DNA of 64,000 nucleotides, taken from contig CM044868.1 in assembly GCA_024500155.1 (NCBI GenBank), positions 40,930,165 through 40,994,164 of the forward strand, in the 5' to 3' direction. Source of the DNA: Chenopodium formosanum (Eukaryota; Streptophyta; Magnoliopsida; Caryophyllales; Amaranthaceae). This document shows, in pieces, positions 21,496 to 33,344 of this stretch. Both the position numbers and the translations under genes were made by a program. Below the pieces are notes generated by a model. It did no database searches, was not told where the DNA came from, and was given only the letters and a program-made list of their open reading frames with translations. The stretch's first letter is position 1. Each line of letters opens with the position of its first letter.

Positions 21496-22979
21496 AACTA
21501 AGGCTCGTTTGGCTTGACCTTCTTGGATTTCTGTGGCTGGCCATCAGCCACCCAGACTTCCTTTTTCTTTTTTCCTTCTTTCTTTTGGTCGGTCGAGTCT
21601 TGCTGAGAAGGCTTCTTCTCAGCCCCCTTGGCCGGCGCTTCTGCTTTTGTGAGCGAACAAAAGTCCGCTACCTCAATATAAGCTTCGGCTTCCCGCAGAA
21701 CACCTGCGTATGTCCGAATCTTTTTCCTTACCAAGTCAAATTTAAAACCATTGTGCCTTAATCCCCGGAGAAATTCAGAGTAAGCCATTTCGTCCGGTAG
21801 ATTATGAATTAGGGCTTTTTCTTGGTTAAATCGCTGGACGTACGAGCGTAAGCCCTCATTTTTTTCTTGGACAATTGTCGCCAAGTTAAGGCTAGTCTTT
21901 CGAGGCGGTATGTTGTATGGAAAATTTCCCACGAACAACAAACTAAGAGTAGTGAAACAATTGATACAACCGGCCAGCAGACTGTTGAACCAATCCTGTG
22001 CCACACCTTTCAGAGTAGCCGGGAAACACTTGCACCAAGTAGCATCATCTACGCTTTGCAAGTACATCAGGTTCCTGTACGAAGTGATGTGCTCTTCTAG
22101 GTTGCCCGTCCCATCATAAGCTCCCACAAGTACATTCTTCACCTTTGTTGGCTGAGGGGCATTTTAAATATCTTGCGAAAACGGGGGCAGCTTATCTCCC
22201 AGAGTAAGTAGGCGCATCTGCCAATCGATGGGTTGCGGTTGCACGGACGGTCCAGCCAGATAGGGAGCTTGTCCGTACATCTGCCCATATGGCCCATATT
22301 GTCCGTATGCCTGGGGGTTTGGCTGCATCAAGCCATTGAACCCCTGAGGTTGATATTGCATTGATTGGGCTGGAATAGGAGTTGGAGCATGGAAGACTAG
22401 AATAGGAGTTGGGGTGCGAAATGCCTGACTTCCACTGGAGATGGCCGTGTTGGTATGCTGGGAAAGAGAATGATGTGAAAAATCATCCGGCATTGTCGGG
22501 GTTGTGGCCATGTCAGAGTAGGCGGCGCGCTCCCGCTGCTTATGCCGAAGGTAATCCCTTGCGTCCTTCCATCGTCTAGACGGCTCAGGCTCCTCTCTTC
22601 GAGGCTGCCTACCCCTCCCCCCAGCCGACTGCGTTTTCGCCAGCAAGTCAGATAAATTAGTCCTCGATACTCTCGGGGACCTTCCAGTCGGCCTTCGAAA
22701 TGGAGTGTTTCCTGCGTCCGTTGCATGGACTGTTTTGCTGTGTGTCTTTCTTGGAGCCCTCTGTTCCTCTCTCCTGGGCGGCTGCCTAGAGGTAGAGGCT
22801 CCGTTTTCAATTTCTTTTCTGAGTTTGTTAAGCGCGGCCTTAAGAGAGGCTGCGGTAACATGAGGATCATCAGCTTCTTCAAATGTGGCTATTAGAGGAT
22901 CGCTAGTACGGATCGTAGGGATTATATCCTCTACATGTCCATCCTCGCCTGGATTAGGTGTCTGACCGTCTATCGCCAT
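21496..22979 (-). pseudogene. T gag
   Basis: The start ATG at 22979 lies 13 bases from the PBS (22992-23009), a very short leader, and gives MAIDGQTPNPGEDG. The N-terminal half is Arg/Pro/Ser-rich and then Gln/Tyr/Pro-rich (QAYGQYGPYGQMYGQ). After a TAA near 22161 the conserved capsid-like part follows: VGAYDGTGNLEEHITSYRN, ATLKGVAQDWFNSL and LRSYVQRFNQE, ending in a Lys-rich tail. This is the structural protein of Ty3/gypsy virus-like particles. One TAA and one TAG interrupt it. Confidence 0.85.
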
Positions 22980-22991
22980 AGCGTACGAGTA

Positions 22992-23009
22992 TCCCCACAG
23001 ACGGCGCCA
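22992..23009 (-). other. Primer-binding site of T
   Basis: On the minus strand TGGCGCCGTCTGTGGGGA, two bases inside the LTR end. From memory this is the tRNA-Arg type used by Ogre/Tat elements. Confidence 0.8.
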
Positions 23010-23011
23010 AA

Positions 23012-23649
23012 TGTTTTGGGTCTTTTTTGGATTTCCTGGGATACTGGTCACGCTCTGCTGGCAATAAGTTGGTCCCACCTGCAAAACAACGAATATTCCG
23101 ATCAACGGAATATTCGCCTTCGACGATCAAGTCAGTGATCAGAACGGAAAAGGTTAGAGAGAGAAAGTAGAGAGAAGTTGGAGCTATTTAATGCTCTGTT
23201 GTTTTAAAAAATGTCTCCCCCTCCCCCATCATAAATGATTGGGGTATTTATAGGGGTGGGACTCGTGCCCCTCTCTAGGGTTTATACGTGACGTGACGTG
23301 ATTTAAAGCGTGACGTGATTGGCTGCGTAATCAGCGAATGCCACGTGCCACTCTGGGGCGCCGTTTTAGGGATTTCATTGTCATTTCTCAGGATTTGGGC
23401 CCTGACGTTGTTAGGGCTTTTTGGCGTGCTGATTTTAAAGAAGGATCATATTGCCTAGACACATGGCATCTTCCCGTGGTGACACGTGTCACCCTATAAC
23501 TGGGCCACGTGTCACTATGGGATTGGCCTTAGACCTTAAGAACTCTGGATTGCAAGGCATCTTCCCGTGGTGACACGTGTCACCCTATAACTGGGCCACG
23601 TGTCACTATGGGATTGGTCCACATACACGAGGTATTTTTACCCTCAACA
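23012..23649 (-). repeat. 5' LTR of T (638 bp)
   Basis: TGTTTT..CAACA. It contains two identical 62-bp copies (23465-23526 and 23556-23617, step 91 bp) that each hold the palindrome GACACGTGTC and a GGCCACGTGTCAC word. Only one copy is present in the other LTR. With GCCACGTGCC near 23340 this makes five CACGTG cores. Confidence 0.85.
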
Positions 23650-24306
23650 ACTCGTATAGAAAGTAGGTTTTCTATAAGATAAATAAGTTAACTTTACTTA
23701 TCTTTAAACACGGTTTTATGTAAATCAATATAGGAAAAATCTTTTCTTGAAAATAAGATACAAAAGATATTTATTAAAAAGAATTATCTTTTTAACAAAC
23801 AGATTTTAAGAAACAAACTCTTTAGAAAATCTTTTCCTAAAATCTATCTTTTATATTTTCCATATTAATTATTTTACCAAGCCAACTTTCCACGCTTCTA
23901 ATAAACTTCGTGCATTAACCTACTTAACATATTAACAATAATCTAGAAGATAAAAACCTTAACCAAATTGAATTGCCGCGCCGCGCCTTTGTACAGGTGA
24001 GTTACTTGGGCTCCAAGCTTACTAAGTTCCACCAAAGATCTTAGGCTTGCTGTCTACAAGTTCCTGTTAGGGAACGTTCCTGTTAAGGAACTCAGTTCTT
24101 GCTAGAGAACTTAGTTTTTGTTAGAGAACTATTCCTCTATTTTGTTTAACTCTTTAAATAAAGATCTCTTCATGTCTTCTTAGTTCCAGTTACTTCTTCC
24201 ATCACCATGATCAACTAAACCTAAACTAATCAAACACTTTAAAACCTTTATTAGTTGAGTTTGCTTTAGTTTAAGTTCCTCATCATCAAACCTTTAAGCT
24301 TCAACA
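23650..24306 (-). repeat. 3' LTR of copia C, inner part
   Basis: Resumes the LTR after the ACTCG duplication (23650-23654) and ends CTTCAACA at 24306. It aligns with about 32590-33247. Confidence 0.85.
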
Positions 24307-24936
24307 ATTTCCCCCTTTTTGATGATGACAAACTTAAGCAAACTCTTGAAACAAGTTAAACAAAATAGAAGGGCGTATTTTGGTATTTTTTTTTATTCAT
24401 TGACAAAAGGATAAACACACAAATAACTAAAAATACAAAAACAAGAAAGCAAAGATAAACGAAACAAAACATAAATAAGACTAAGAACTAAAATAAGCTA
24501 CGTAGCATCATATCAGAGAAATTTCTGATACTTTCTCAACTGGAACCCAAAATAATTTTCGCTTCCAAGTTTGCTTCTTCTTTTCCCTCTTTTGGCATTA
24601 TCAAAAAGTCCTGCTTTTTAAGTTTATTAAACATCTAGCCACAACCCAACAAGCAATTCATCGAGTGTGGGAAACTGAAGGCAACACTGCTAACTTACCT
24701 TAAGTTAGTTCCACTCTCCTGCATAAGCATTCATAACATACAAATGCATACAGGTATAGGCAGTTCCAAAAGCATTCATTAAAAACCAAAAGTTAAACAA
24801 CCTGCTGAACAAATTTTGACAAACCAAAATAAAATATACAGACATATAAAAACAAAAATTGAAAATGTTCATGGCTGAAATGAGAAAAGGCTAAAATAGG
24901 CTAAGTAGGCTAGGTTGAGATTTAGGTAGATCAGGT
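24307..24936 (-). other. 3' untranslated part of copia C with polypurine tract
   Basis: No gene. On the minus strand the tract AAAAAGGGGGAAAT (24307-24320) abuts the LTR. Further purine runs lie near 24570-24600, which would fit the multiple tracts described for Sireviruses. Confidence 0.65.
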
Positions 24937-26503
24937 CTAAAGGAGCTCTAGAATCTTGTTGTTGTCCTCCTTAGTTTGCTGTGCAGAGGCATCCAGCTTG
25001 TCTTCCATGCGTTTTATAGCCACCTGGAACTCCTCCTTCTGAAACCTGAGATTTCTCTCAAGTTTTTGCATAGTTTTCTCCAACTGATGTACCTTCCCAG
25101 TGACAACTTTGATCTCACCCAAGGCACCCTTAAGCTGTTTATCAACAACTTCAACCCGATCAGCAAGCTCTGCTACCTGCCCAACCAATACCTTGTCATC
25201 TTCAGCATCAAGTTCTAGAGGTTCATCCATGATTGTTTTAGGAACAGCACTAGCAGAGAGCCTCCAGCTCTTTTTTACTGGCTGCTCTGGAAGTTCTTTC
25301 CCTTTTCTTTTACCTCCAACACTCTTTTTCTCTTCTACTCTTCTCACATTCCCATTCACTACCTCTAAACTGATGCCCTGTAGTGTCTCACCATTTATCA
25401 CATTCTCAGGTTTTTCTTCGAAACCTTCATAGACCCCTTTCATTTTTACACCAAGTGACTCAAAAACGGTAGACAGGACAGCTCCATAACCCATTTTATT
25501 CTTTCCTGGAACATAGTGTGCTAGGTGTTGATACATTAGTGAAGGAAAGTTCACTTTGATTTTCTGAGAGGGACAAAAGATAACAGCCATATCCATCAAG
25601 CAAGCTTCACTTTTCTTTTGAGTTCTAGGCAGGATTGATATTCGAACCAAGTTGAACAACAACTTGTTCAGTGGGCTTAGATCATTGTGGCTCATGATAT
25701 TCTTCCCCTCTTTTCCTCCTAGGGCTTCAACAATATCACCCCCTAGATAATTCCCTACTTTCACAGTTACCTTTCCCTTCATATGCATCTCGTACCCATC
25801 AGTTGGTACCTTCAAAATTTTTCCTAATTTTGCAACATCAAACTCAATTTTCTTTTTGTTAACTAAACTAGAAATTTTTCCTTGTTTCACTAGAAATTCA
25901 GAAAAAAATTTAGTCATGGCAGCGGGATACATGACATTATTTGAAGCAGTTGTTAACAAGTACTCCCACCCATGATATTTAATTAAATCAAGAAATTTAG
26001 AATATCTAGACTTCTTGCACCAAGCTAAATCGAGTCTATGGCCAACCACATATCTTTTAGCATCAGGACTGAGTTCCGATTGCTCACCATCAACTTCATC
26101 CACAGCCTCTTCTCTATTTTCTGATTCGTTTTGTTCCTCTCCTCCCTCTTCCTCTTCTCCTTTGTCTTCATCATCATCTGATTTAACCCCTCTGGCAAAG
26201 TCATCAACCTCTACCATCTTTTCTTCGAATGTTTTTCCTCTCAGCTTCTTTTCCTTCTATTCTTTGATTCTTTCGAAAACAGAGGATTCCACTTGTTCAC
26301 TTTTGCTTTCGACTTCTTCGTCGAGTTTTGGGTTTGATTAATGGTTTAGGATCAGACATTGAGGGTTTAGGGTTTTCAGATTCTTTGATGGTTGATGGAG
26401 AGGCTTTGTAGTTTACCATGGCTAAGGGAGGGATTTCTTCTTGGATGGTTCTTTCTGAATTGAGGGAGTTTTCTGAGGGAACAATTTCAGGAATGATAAC
26501 CAT
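24937..26503 (-). CDS. Extra 3' ORF of copia C (Sirevirus third-ORF position), C-terminal coiled coil
   Basis: A 426-residue frame (24937-26217) is uninterrupted although the pol upstream is full of stops. A short upstream frame (26297-26503, 68 residues ending in a Lys/Arg-rich tail) probably held the N-terminus and is now out of phase. Parts in order: an acidic Asp/Glu tract (first ~50 residues); a globular part with GHRLDLAWCKKSRYSKFL, YHGWEYLL and YPAAMTKFF; a basic patch; and a C-terminal heptad-like coiled coil (about residues 335-420). The globular part looks like the plant transposon protein family of retroelement ORFs (PF20167-like). Sireviruses often carry an env-like ORF here, but I see no signal peptide or membrane segment, so I do not call it an envelope protein. 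Confidence 0.65.
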
Positions 26504-26969
26504 GGTTTTTGAATGTGGTTTTTTAGCTTTGATGGTTTTTACTTAAGGAAGGTTAAATTGATTTGACAGTGAGGTGAAAGTGGTGGGTGAAAGATGCTTT
26601 TATAATTAATGAAGCGATGTGATGGAATAAATGGGTCACTGTTTAGTCATTTAATTGAACACGTTCAATTAATTTTGTTAAATCATTTAGGCAGGATGAA
26701 TTTACCAAAAATCTTTACTTTCCAAATTCAATTAATTTTTGAAAAAAAAAATTCTTGTAAATAAAACATCCAATTGGAACACGCTTTCTACACATATGCA
26801 ATGTACATTACTACTAGCAAATTTAATTAAGCGTTTAATGAACTAACCTCCAGTGATCAACAACGCTGACACTTCAGCTATGTTTAGCACACCAAAATTG
26901 TGCTAAATGCTCTTTTTGCTCTATTTACATTATTTTTGACTTTGCCATATCTTTGAACTTCAGAAGCAA
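26504..26969 (-). other. Spacer between pol and the extra ORF of C
   Basis: AT-rich, no gene or element end seen. It could hold a promoter or splice acceptor for the downstream ORF; nothing specific is visible. Confidence 0.5.
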
Positions 26970-28852
26970 TCAATTCAGCTTGATCATCCTAAGTTCTAAT
27001 CTCAATTTCTCAAATCTTTCTTTACTCAAGGGCTTGGTTAGAATATCTGCAATATGATTTTCAGTATGACGATATAATAACTTAATATTCCCTTGCTCCA
27101 CATTATCTTTTAAAAAGTGATGCCTAATGTGGATATGTTTTACCTTTGAGTGTTGAACTAGATCCTTAGAAATACATATAACACTGGTATTATCACAGTA
27201 AATAGGCACACATTAAAAAATAATACCAAAATATCTAACATGTTGCTTTATCCAAAGTACTTGTGAACAACATGTTGCTGCTGCCACGTACTCAGCCTCA
27301 GCTATAGACATTGCAACTGTGTTTTGCTTCTTGAACCCCAAGAAACTAAACAAGGTCCTAAAAATTGTACTATACCTGAAGTGCTATTTCTATTGACAAA
27401 ATTACCTACATTATTGTCAGCATCAGTAAAGCCATTTAAATCAAAGAAGTCACTTCTAGGATAGAAAAGACTCAGATCATCAGTTCCTTTCAGATATCTA
27501 AGGATTCTCTTTACTACTTTCAAGTGAGATTCCTTTGGGTTTGCTTGGAACTTGGCACACAAACCAACACTAAAAGATTTGTCAGGTCCACTAGCTGTTA
27601 GATAAAGTAAAGAACCTATCATACCTCTATACATAGATTGATCAACACAAGTTTCAGTTGGATCTTCATCCAATCTGGTTGATATACCCATTAGAGTGTT
27701 ATTAGTCTTAGTATTATCTAGCTTCTATTTCTTGATCAGTTCCTTGATATATTTTTGTTGATGGATCATGATTCCTTCTTTAGTTTGCTTGATTTGCAAT
27801 CCGAGGAAGAAGTTTAATTCTCCCATCATGATCATTTCAAATTCTCCACTCATAAGGTCAGCAAAATACTTGCACAAAGATTCATTAGTTGCACCAAATA
27901 AAATATCATCAACATAAATTTGTACAACTAATATGTCAGTTCCATTTGATTTCAAAAACAAAGTTTTATCTATTTTACCACATTTAAAACCATTTTGCAG
28001 TAGGAACTTAGACAACCTTTCATACCATGCTCTAGGAGCTTGCTTAAGCCCATAAAGAGCTTTGTCAAGCTTATATACATGGTTTGGGAATTCTAGATTT
28101 TCAAATCCATGAGGTTGTTCCACATAGACTTCTTCATTTAAAAATCCATTTAGAAATGCACATTTAACATCCATCGTGAATAACGTGAATCCCATATAAG
28201 CCTCTAACCTGGCCACTGGCGCAAATGTTTCTTCATAGTCTATTACTTCTTGTTGATTAAAACCCTAAACCACAAGACTTGCTTTGTTCCTGACAATAAT
28301 ACCATGCTCATATAGCTTGTTCCTAATCACCTACTTTAGACCTATAGTCTTCTTATCCTTGGGTCTAGGTTCCAGATGCCAGACTTTATTTCTTTCAAAC
28401 TCATTTAATTCAGCTTGCATAGCATTAATCCAGTCTGCGTCAGTTAAAGCTTCAACATAGTTCTTAGGTTCCATAGAAGAGAGGAATGCATAGAATGCAC
28501 AGAAGTTTCTAAGCTGAGATCTAGTTTGAGTTCCTTTTGTAATATCACTCATGATTGTATCCACTGGATGTGATTTCTGGTATTTCCATCGCTTTGGTGT
28601 AAAATCGTTGACTGGATACAACCGTTCCTGATTATTGTTGACTGGTTCTTCTATAGGATCTTGATCTTGAGTCTCAGTTGGAACTTTAATAGGATGTTCC
28701 TCAACCTGATCTTGATTTTGCTCTTGAGGTAGAGTTCCTAGTGCAATCTCCATTTCGGATTCTGCATCTGCTTCTAGATTCGTTTCTTCTACATTTTCAT
28801 CTTGTTGCCTTTGCAATGATGTTAATTCCTCATCTAGATTTGGCTTGCGCAC
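26970..28852 (-). pseudogene. Copia C reverse transcriptase and RNase H (broken)
   Basis: The frame at 28331-28852 is the acidic linker into RT (ending NFCAFYAFLSSMEPKNYVEA..WINAMQAELNEFE). RT follows at 27725-28216: TMDVKCAFLNG, VYKLDKALYGLKQAPRAWY and the box IYVDDILFG. RNase H is at 26970-27691: YRGMIGSLLYLTASGPD, RILRYLKGT, then CDNTSVICISKD and HHFLKDNVEQG, ending in LTKPL. This is the Ty1/copia order, with RT after integrase. Several stops (near 27720, 28265 and 28335) and a frame change near 27300 inactivate it. Confidence 0.85.
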
Positions 28853-29711
28853 AAGTCTAATTTTAAAGTCATCATCACAATCCTGTATATCATTTAACTA
28901 TTCAGTTTCATCAAATATAATGTGAACAGATTCCTCAACACACATTGTTCTCTTATTATAAACTCTATAGGCTTTACTATTTGAGGCATATCCTAAGAAT
29001 ACTGCCTCATCACTACGTTCATTAAACTTTCCTAAGTTCCTTTTACTATTGTTATGAACAAAGCATTTACATCCAAAAGATTTAAAGTAAGAAATATTAG
29101 GCTTTCTCCCTTTGATTAGCTCATATGGAGTTTAGTTGGTGATGGTTGTAACAGATACTTTGTTAAGAATATAGCAAGCTGTGTTCACTGCTTCTGCCTA
29201 TAAGTTCTTAGGCAGTCCACTAGAGATCAGCATTGTTATGGCCATATCTTCAAGGCTTTTATTCTTGCGTTCCATGCTTAGTGAAAAATTCATCAAACTT
29301 AGAGTTTTCAAATTCTGTTCCATGATCTGATCTGAGGTGAATAAATGGATTACCTGTTCTTCTTTGTTCTTTCTTTACAAAAGCATCAAATTCATCAAAT
29401 GTCTCATCTGTGCTAACAAGAAAGAAAACCCAAGTAAACCTTTAAAAGTCATCAATAATAACCATTACATATTTCTTACCGCTTCTACTTTGGATTCTCA
29501 TAAGACCACATAGATCCATATGAATAAGTTGCAAATGCTTTTTGGTACTTACTATTTTCTTAGACTTGAAAGACATTCGAGTCTACTTTCCTCTAACACA
29601 AGCATCACACACTTTGCCATACAGGAACTTAATACAAGGAAATCCTTCCACTAGTTCCTTAGATCTAAGTTTTTCAAGTAAAGTAAAGCTTGCATGGCCA
29701 AATCTCTTGAG
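28853..29711 (-). pseudogene. Copia C integrase (heavily broken)
   Basis: With stops in every frame, short pieces still read as copia integrase on the minus strand: KLRSKELVEGFPCIKF, CDACVRGK (zinc part), HLQLIHMDLCGLM (first Asp), FTWVFFLVSTDE, RSDHGTEFEN (second Asp) and later KAYRVYNKR-like C-terminal sequence. It lies between protease and RT, as expected for copia. Confidence 0.75.
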
Positions 29712-30137
29712 CTATAATAGAGGATCATCCTCAATAACACTGAGACATGTTAAACTGCTGTTAGGAACCTCGTTAAGATCAATAACATATGTGTTCCCTT
29801 TACGAGTTCCTTCTAAAATAATGTTCTCAGTGTCATTGTGAATGATTCTGCATTCATTGGAAGTAAAGCTTACAGAGTTACCTTTGTCGCAAAATTGTGA
29901 AATACTTAACAAGTTGTGTTTCAGACCCTCGACTAAAAATACATTATCAATAGCATGGGAACTTGACCTTCCTACCTTGCCAATAGAACCTATATCTCCT
30001 TTCATGTTATCACCAAAGGTCACAGTTCCCCCATAGTAGGCATCAAGTGAGAGAAATCTAGATTTGTCTTCAGTCATGTGCTTAGAACAACCACTGTCGA
30101 GGTACCAAGTGTTGTTCCCCCTCACTGGAACCTGCAA
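29712..30137 (-). pseudogene. Copia C aspartic protease
   Basis: A 141-residue frame with the copia protease signature NTWYLDSGCSKHMT, where D-S-G is the catalytic triad. Then follow GTVTFGDNMKGDI, GLKHNLLSISQFCDKG and EGTRKGNTYVIDL leading to the pre-integrase part. This domain itself looks intact, but it is fused to broken neighbours. Confidence 0.85.
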
Positions 30138-30164
30138 GAGAAAACATACGTTAGTGTCAAGAAC

Positions 30165-31916
30165 CTAGGTTTCCTTGGGTTCTTGTGTAACAACAGCAGG
30201 TTCATTCTTCTTGATCCAGATCTGTTCTACATGTTTTTCATTTTTCTGTGTACTCTTTTCTTTCTTAGGACACTTAATCTGTTTATGTCCTGTATTGCCA
30301 CAGAAATAACAAACAATACTACTAGGCAGGTTAACATACTTTTTTTCCTTTTGGAACTTCTTTTTGAAACCTAAACCTTCTATTATTTTGGTTTGAGCTT
30401 TGGTGATCCAATCTGGAACTCTGTATTCTACAAGTTGTTTGCCTTTCCTGGCTTTCTCAAGTTCCCCCTCAAGTCTTGCCTTATGCGATCTCAAATCTTT
30501 CAAATCAGATTTTAGATTTTCAAAATTCGGATATTGTGTAAGTGGAGGAACTTCAGAATCAGGAGCATCAAGACAGAGTTTCATCAAGGACAGTTCTACA
30601 TTTAACATTATGCTATCATGTTTCACCCTGTCTATAGTTTCTTTCAGATAATTATTATCATCAAACAGACTAAAGAACCTGTATTGAATATCAAATTTCA
30701 TATTATCAACCCACTCACTGTTTTCTTTAAAAGTGACCTAAGCTTTATCACTTTGACGTTTAGCTCTATGTAATTCTTTCAATTTTTCTTGAATTTCCAA
30801 AACAACAATTATTAATTTTTCTTTAGAGAAATGTCTTAGTTCTTTTTGAGAAAACCATACCTCAGATTCTAGCTCGTTCAGTTTTTCTTTTCATCTGTCT
30901 TTGCCATCAAACATAGATGGGAAGTTTCCCCTGACGGTTGATCTTCCTCTTACTCTGAATCCGAATCTCCCCAGGCATCTAACATAGCTTTCTTTCCATT
31001 GTCCTTGGTGAAGTAAGGTTTATAGACTCTTGACTCCTTGGATTGCTCCTTGCCCTTTATATTTCCTTTATCACAATCTGGTAATGGACCATCTTTAATG
31101 AAGTGATCTTTAGAGCCACACTTGAAACAAGTTGTGTTTCTGGAACTTGTATACTTCTTGTTCCTATCAAACTTCTTGTATTTCATCATCAGCTTCCGAT
31201 TCCTCTAAGTCTTGAGCCTTAAGAGCAAGACTCTTGTTCTTGGAACTTTCAGTGTTGGAACTCAGGTGAAGCTCATGAGTCATCAATGATCCAGCTAGTT
31301 ATTCCATGTTGAACTTGGTGATGTCCTTAGCTTCCTACATGGCAGTAACCTTGGATCTCCATCGTTCATCTTGTGGTAGGCTCCTTAATATCTTTCTAAC
31401 CTGTTCATCAATAGGAATGTGTTTGCCAAGGGAATTCAATTCGTTAATAATATCATGGAACCTAGTAAACATTTCCTCTATAGATTCCTTTGATTGCATT
31501 TCAAACCTTTCATATATAGACATCAATAAATCAATCTTAGAATGTTTTAACTCATTTGTACCTTCATGAGTTACCTCTAGTAGATCCCAAATCTGTTTAG
31601 CAGACTTGCATCCCATGATACGATTATGTTCATGAGGTCCTAGTCCACAATGTAAAAACTTTATGGCTAAAGCATTTAATTCAAGTTTCTTATAATCTTC
31701 TTTATCATAATCAGATATAAGTTTAGGAGCTACCTCGTTCTATTCATTAGTTGAAGTTATTTCAAAATCACCAGTTTCAATAACACGCCAAACCTGGTAA
31801 TTTTCTGCCTTAACGAAGATCTCCATCTTGTTCTTCCAGTAGGTGTAAAACTTACCATTGAACATAGGTGGACGTTGGGTGGAATACCCTTCTTCAAGTT
31901 TCTCCTTGTAATTCAT
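30165..31916 (-). pseudogene. Copia C gag with two zinc knuckles (broken)
   Basis: The start at 31916 gives MNYKEKLEEGYSTQRPPMF, about 50 bases after the PBS. The UBN2-type gag core follows (KNKMEIFVKAENYQVW; MGCKSAKQIWDLLEVTHEG; MQSKESIEEMFTRFHDIINE). The first knuckle, CFKCGSKDHFIKDGP (31189-30950 part), has lost its last Cys. The second, CYFCGNTGHKQIKC (30165-30701 part), is intact and follows a Glu/Lys/Leu-rich helical stretch. Gag of about 580 codons with two knuckles and a long helical C-terminus fits Sireviruses. A TAG in NE*NEV and several frame breaks interrupt it. Confidence 0.8.
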
Positions 31917-31966
31917 ATCTCCAAGAACTTACTCAGCAAAGTTATCTGCTTACACGTGAGAACCTT

Positions 31967-31978
31967 GCTCTGATACCA
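31967..31978 (-). other. Primer-binding site of copia C
   Basis: TGGTATCAGAGC on the minus strand, two bases from the LTR end: the initiator-Met tRNA site typical of plant copia elements. Confidence 0.9.
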
Positions 31979-31980
31979 AT

Positions 31981-33247
31981 TGTTAGTTGAGACGATTAAT
32001 ACAAGAGAGGGGGTGAATTGTATCGAGTTCCTAATGTCTACTTTTGCGGAATAATAAAACAATGCATATAGGAACTTGTAAGAATACACAAATTTTACGA
32101 GGAAACCTTCCAGGGCCCAACAGGAAGTAAAACCTCGACCCTACCTTAGGTATTTCAAACACACACACTTCACTATAATAGGGCAAACACCAAGTTACAA
32201 CCTATTAAGCACGGACCTTTATTTAACAAGTTCCTTATGGGACTTGCTACTTGATAGGACCCTATCCTACCCAATCTAAGCACCACACTTAGATTCTCTC
32301 GTACTACCAAAGTACAAACTACTTGTACCACCTAAGTACAAAACTAACCTTCACCTAGAAGCTTACACAAACTGTATGTAAATTAAATAAAAAAACTCAT
32401 CCAAATAACCCAACCAATACAAATGTATGACACCTAGTATATGATAGGCAAGCTATGCATGAAATCCGAAACTAATATGACAAGTTAAAAGCTTGGTAAA
32501 CATACTCAATTATAGCACCGTGATTTCTCCACGCATAAACTAACAAAAACCTAAAACCATTTTACTCTCTACTATTAATACATGTATGACTTGTATAGAA
32601 AGTAGGTTTTCTAAAAGATAAATAAGTTAACTTAAATTATCTTTAAACACGGTTTTATGTAAATAAATATAGAAGAAAATCTTTTCCGGAAAATAAGATA
32701 GAAAAGATATTTATTAAAAAGAATTATCTTTTTAACAAACCGATTTTAAGAAACAAACTCTTTAGAAAATCTTTTCCTAAAATCTATCTTTTATATTTTC
32801 CATATTAATTATTTTACCAAGCCAACTTTCCACGCTTCTAATAAAATTCGTGCATTAACCTACTTAACATATTAACAATAATCTAGAAGATAAAAACCTT
32901 AACCAAATTGAATTGCCGCGCCGCGCCTTTGTACAGGTGAGTTACTTGGGCTCCAAGCTTACTAAGTTCAACCAAAGATATTAGGCTTGCTGTCTTCAAG
33001 TTCCTGTTAGGGAACGTTCCTGTTAAGGAACTCAGTTCTTGCTAGAGAACTTAGTTCTTGTTAGAGAACTCTTCCTTTATTTTGTTTAACTCTTTAAATA
33101 AAGATCTCTTCATGTCTTCTTACTTCCAGTTACTTCTTCCATCACCATGATCAACTTCACCTAAACTAATCAAACACTTAAAAACCTTTATTAGGTTAGT
33201 TTGTTTTAGTTTAAGTTCCTCATCATAAAAACCTTTAAGCTTCAACA
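31981..33247 (-). repeat. 5' LTR of copia C (1,267 bp)
   Basis: TGTTAG..CTTCAACA in plus coordinates. It is complete and serves as the reference for the split 3' LTR. Confidence 0.9.
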
Positions 33248-33320
33248 TCTAAAGAAGAAAATCTTTTTGTATTTTCAATTATTTGTGAAATAGATTCAAC
33301 AACAATAGCAATCATCTACG

Positions 33321-33339
33321 CCATTCGGCAACAGTGCCA
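33321..33339 (-). other. Primer-binding site of A3
   Basis: On the minus strand TGGCACTGTTGCCGAATGG, a decayed version of the TGGCGC.GTTGCCG.. site of A2. This is the tRNA-Asp type known from Athila. Confidence 0.7.
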
Positions 33340-33344
33340 TTTTT

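Larger units (their letters stand above)
9183..23649 (-). mobile_element. Tat-lineage Ty3/gypsy retrotransposon T, 14.5 kb (11.9 kb without solo LTR S1)
   Basis: It starts TGTTTCGGGTC and ends CCCTCAACA, flanked by ACTCG at 9178-9182 and 23650-23654; the interrupted copia LTR reads through when T is removed. On the minus strand the order is LTR, PBS, gag, protease, RT, RNase H, a second RNase H and integrase (22979 to 17220). The double RNase H is a hallmark of the Tat lineage. The left part (12593-16313) holds an additional gene on the opposite strand. The LTRs differ at 11 of the first ~235 bp by eye, fewer than those of its host C, as expected for a younger insertion. Confidence 0.9.
8571..33247 (-). 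mobile_element. Sirevirus-like Ty1/copia retrotransposon C, ~10.2 kb without the nested Tat element
   Basis: Both LTRs read TGTTAG..TCAACA in plus coordinates: the 5' LTR at 31981-33247 and the 3' LTR at 8571-24306, split by element T. A PBS TGGTATCAGAGC (initiator Met tRNA type) follows the 5' LTR, and a purine tract AAAAAGGGGGAAAT precedes the 3' LTR at 24307-24320. Flanks CCTAA and TCTAA form a 5-bp TSD with one mismatch. Gene order is gag, protease, integrase, RT, RNase H and then an extra ORF before the 3' LTR, which is the Sirevirus (Maximus/SIRE) plan. By eye the two LTRs differ at about 18 positions in the first ~320 bp, and pol is full of stops. Confidence 0.85.

Noticed and set aside
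21357..21761. Plus-strand 134-residue frame over T gag
   Set aside because: Antisense shadow of a recognised gag frame; hydrophobic composition results from the reverse complement of Lys/Glu-rich codons.
22992..23009. tRNA-like sequences at PBS sites as tRNA genes
   Set aside because: Only 12-18 bp of complementarity to a tRNA 3' end, placed next to LTR ends; no cloverleaf.
24937..26503. Calling the extra ORF of copia C an envelope gene
   Set aside because: No signal peptide, transmembrane segment or furin-like site is visible; the position alone is not enough.
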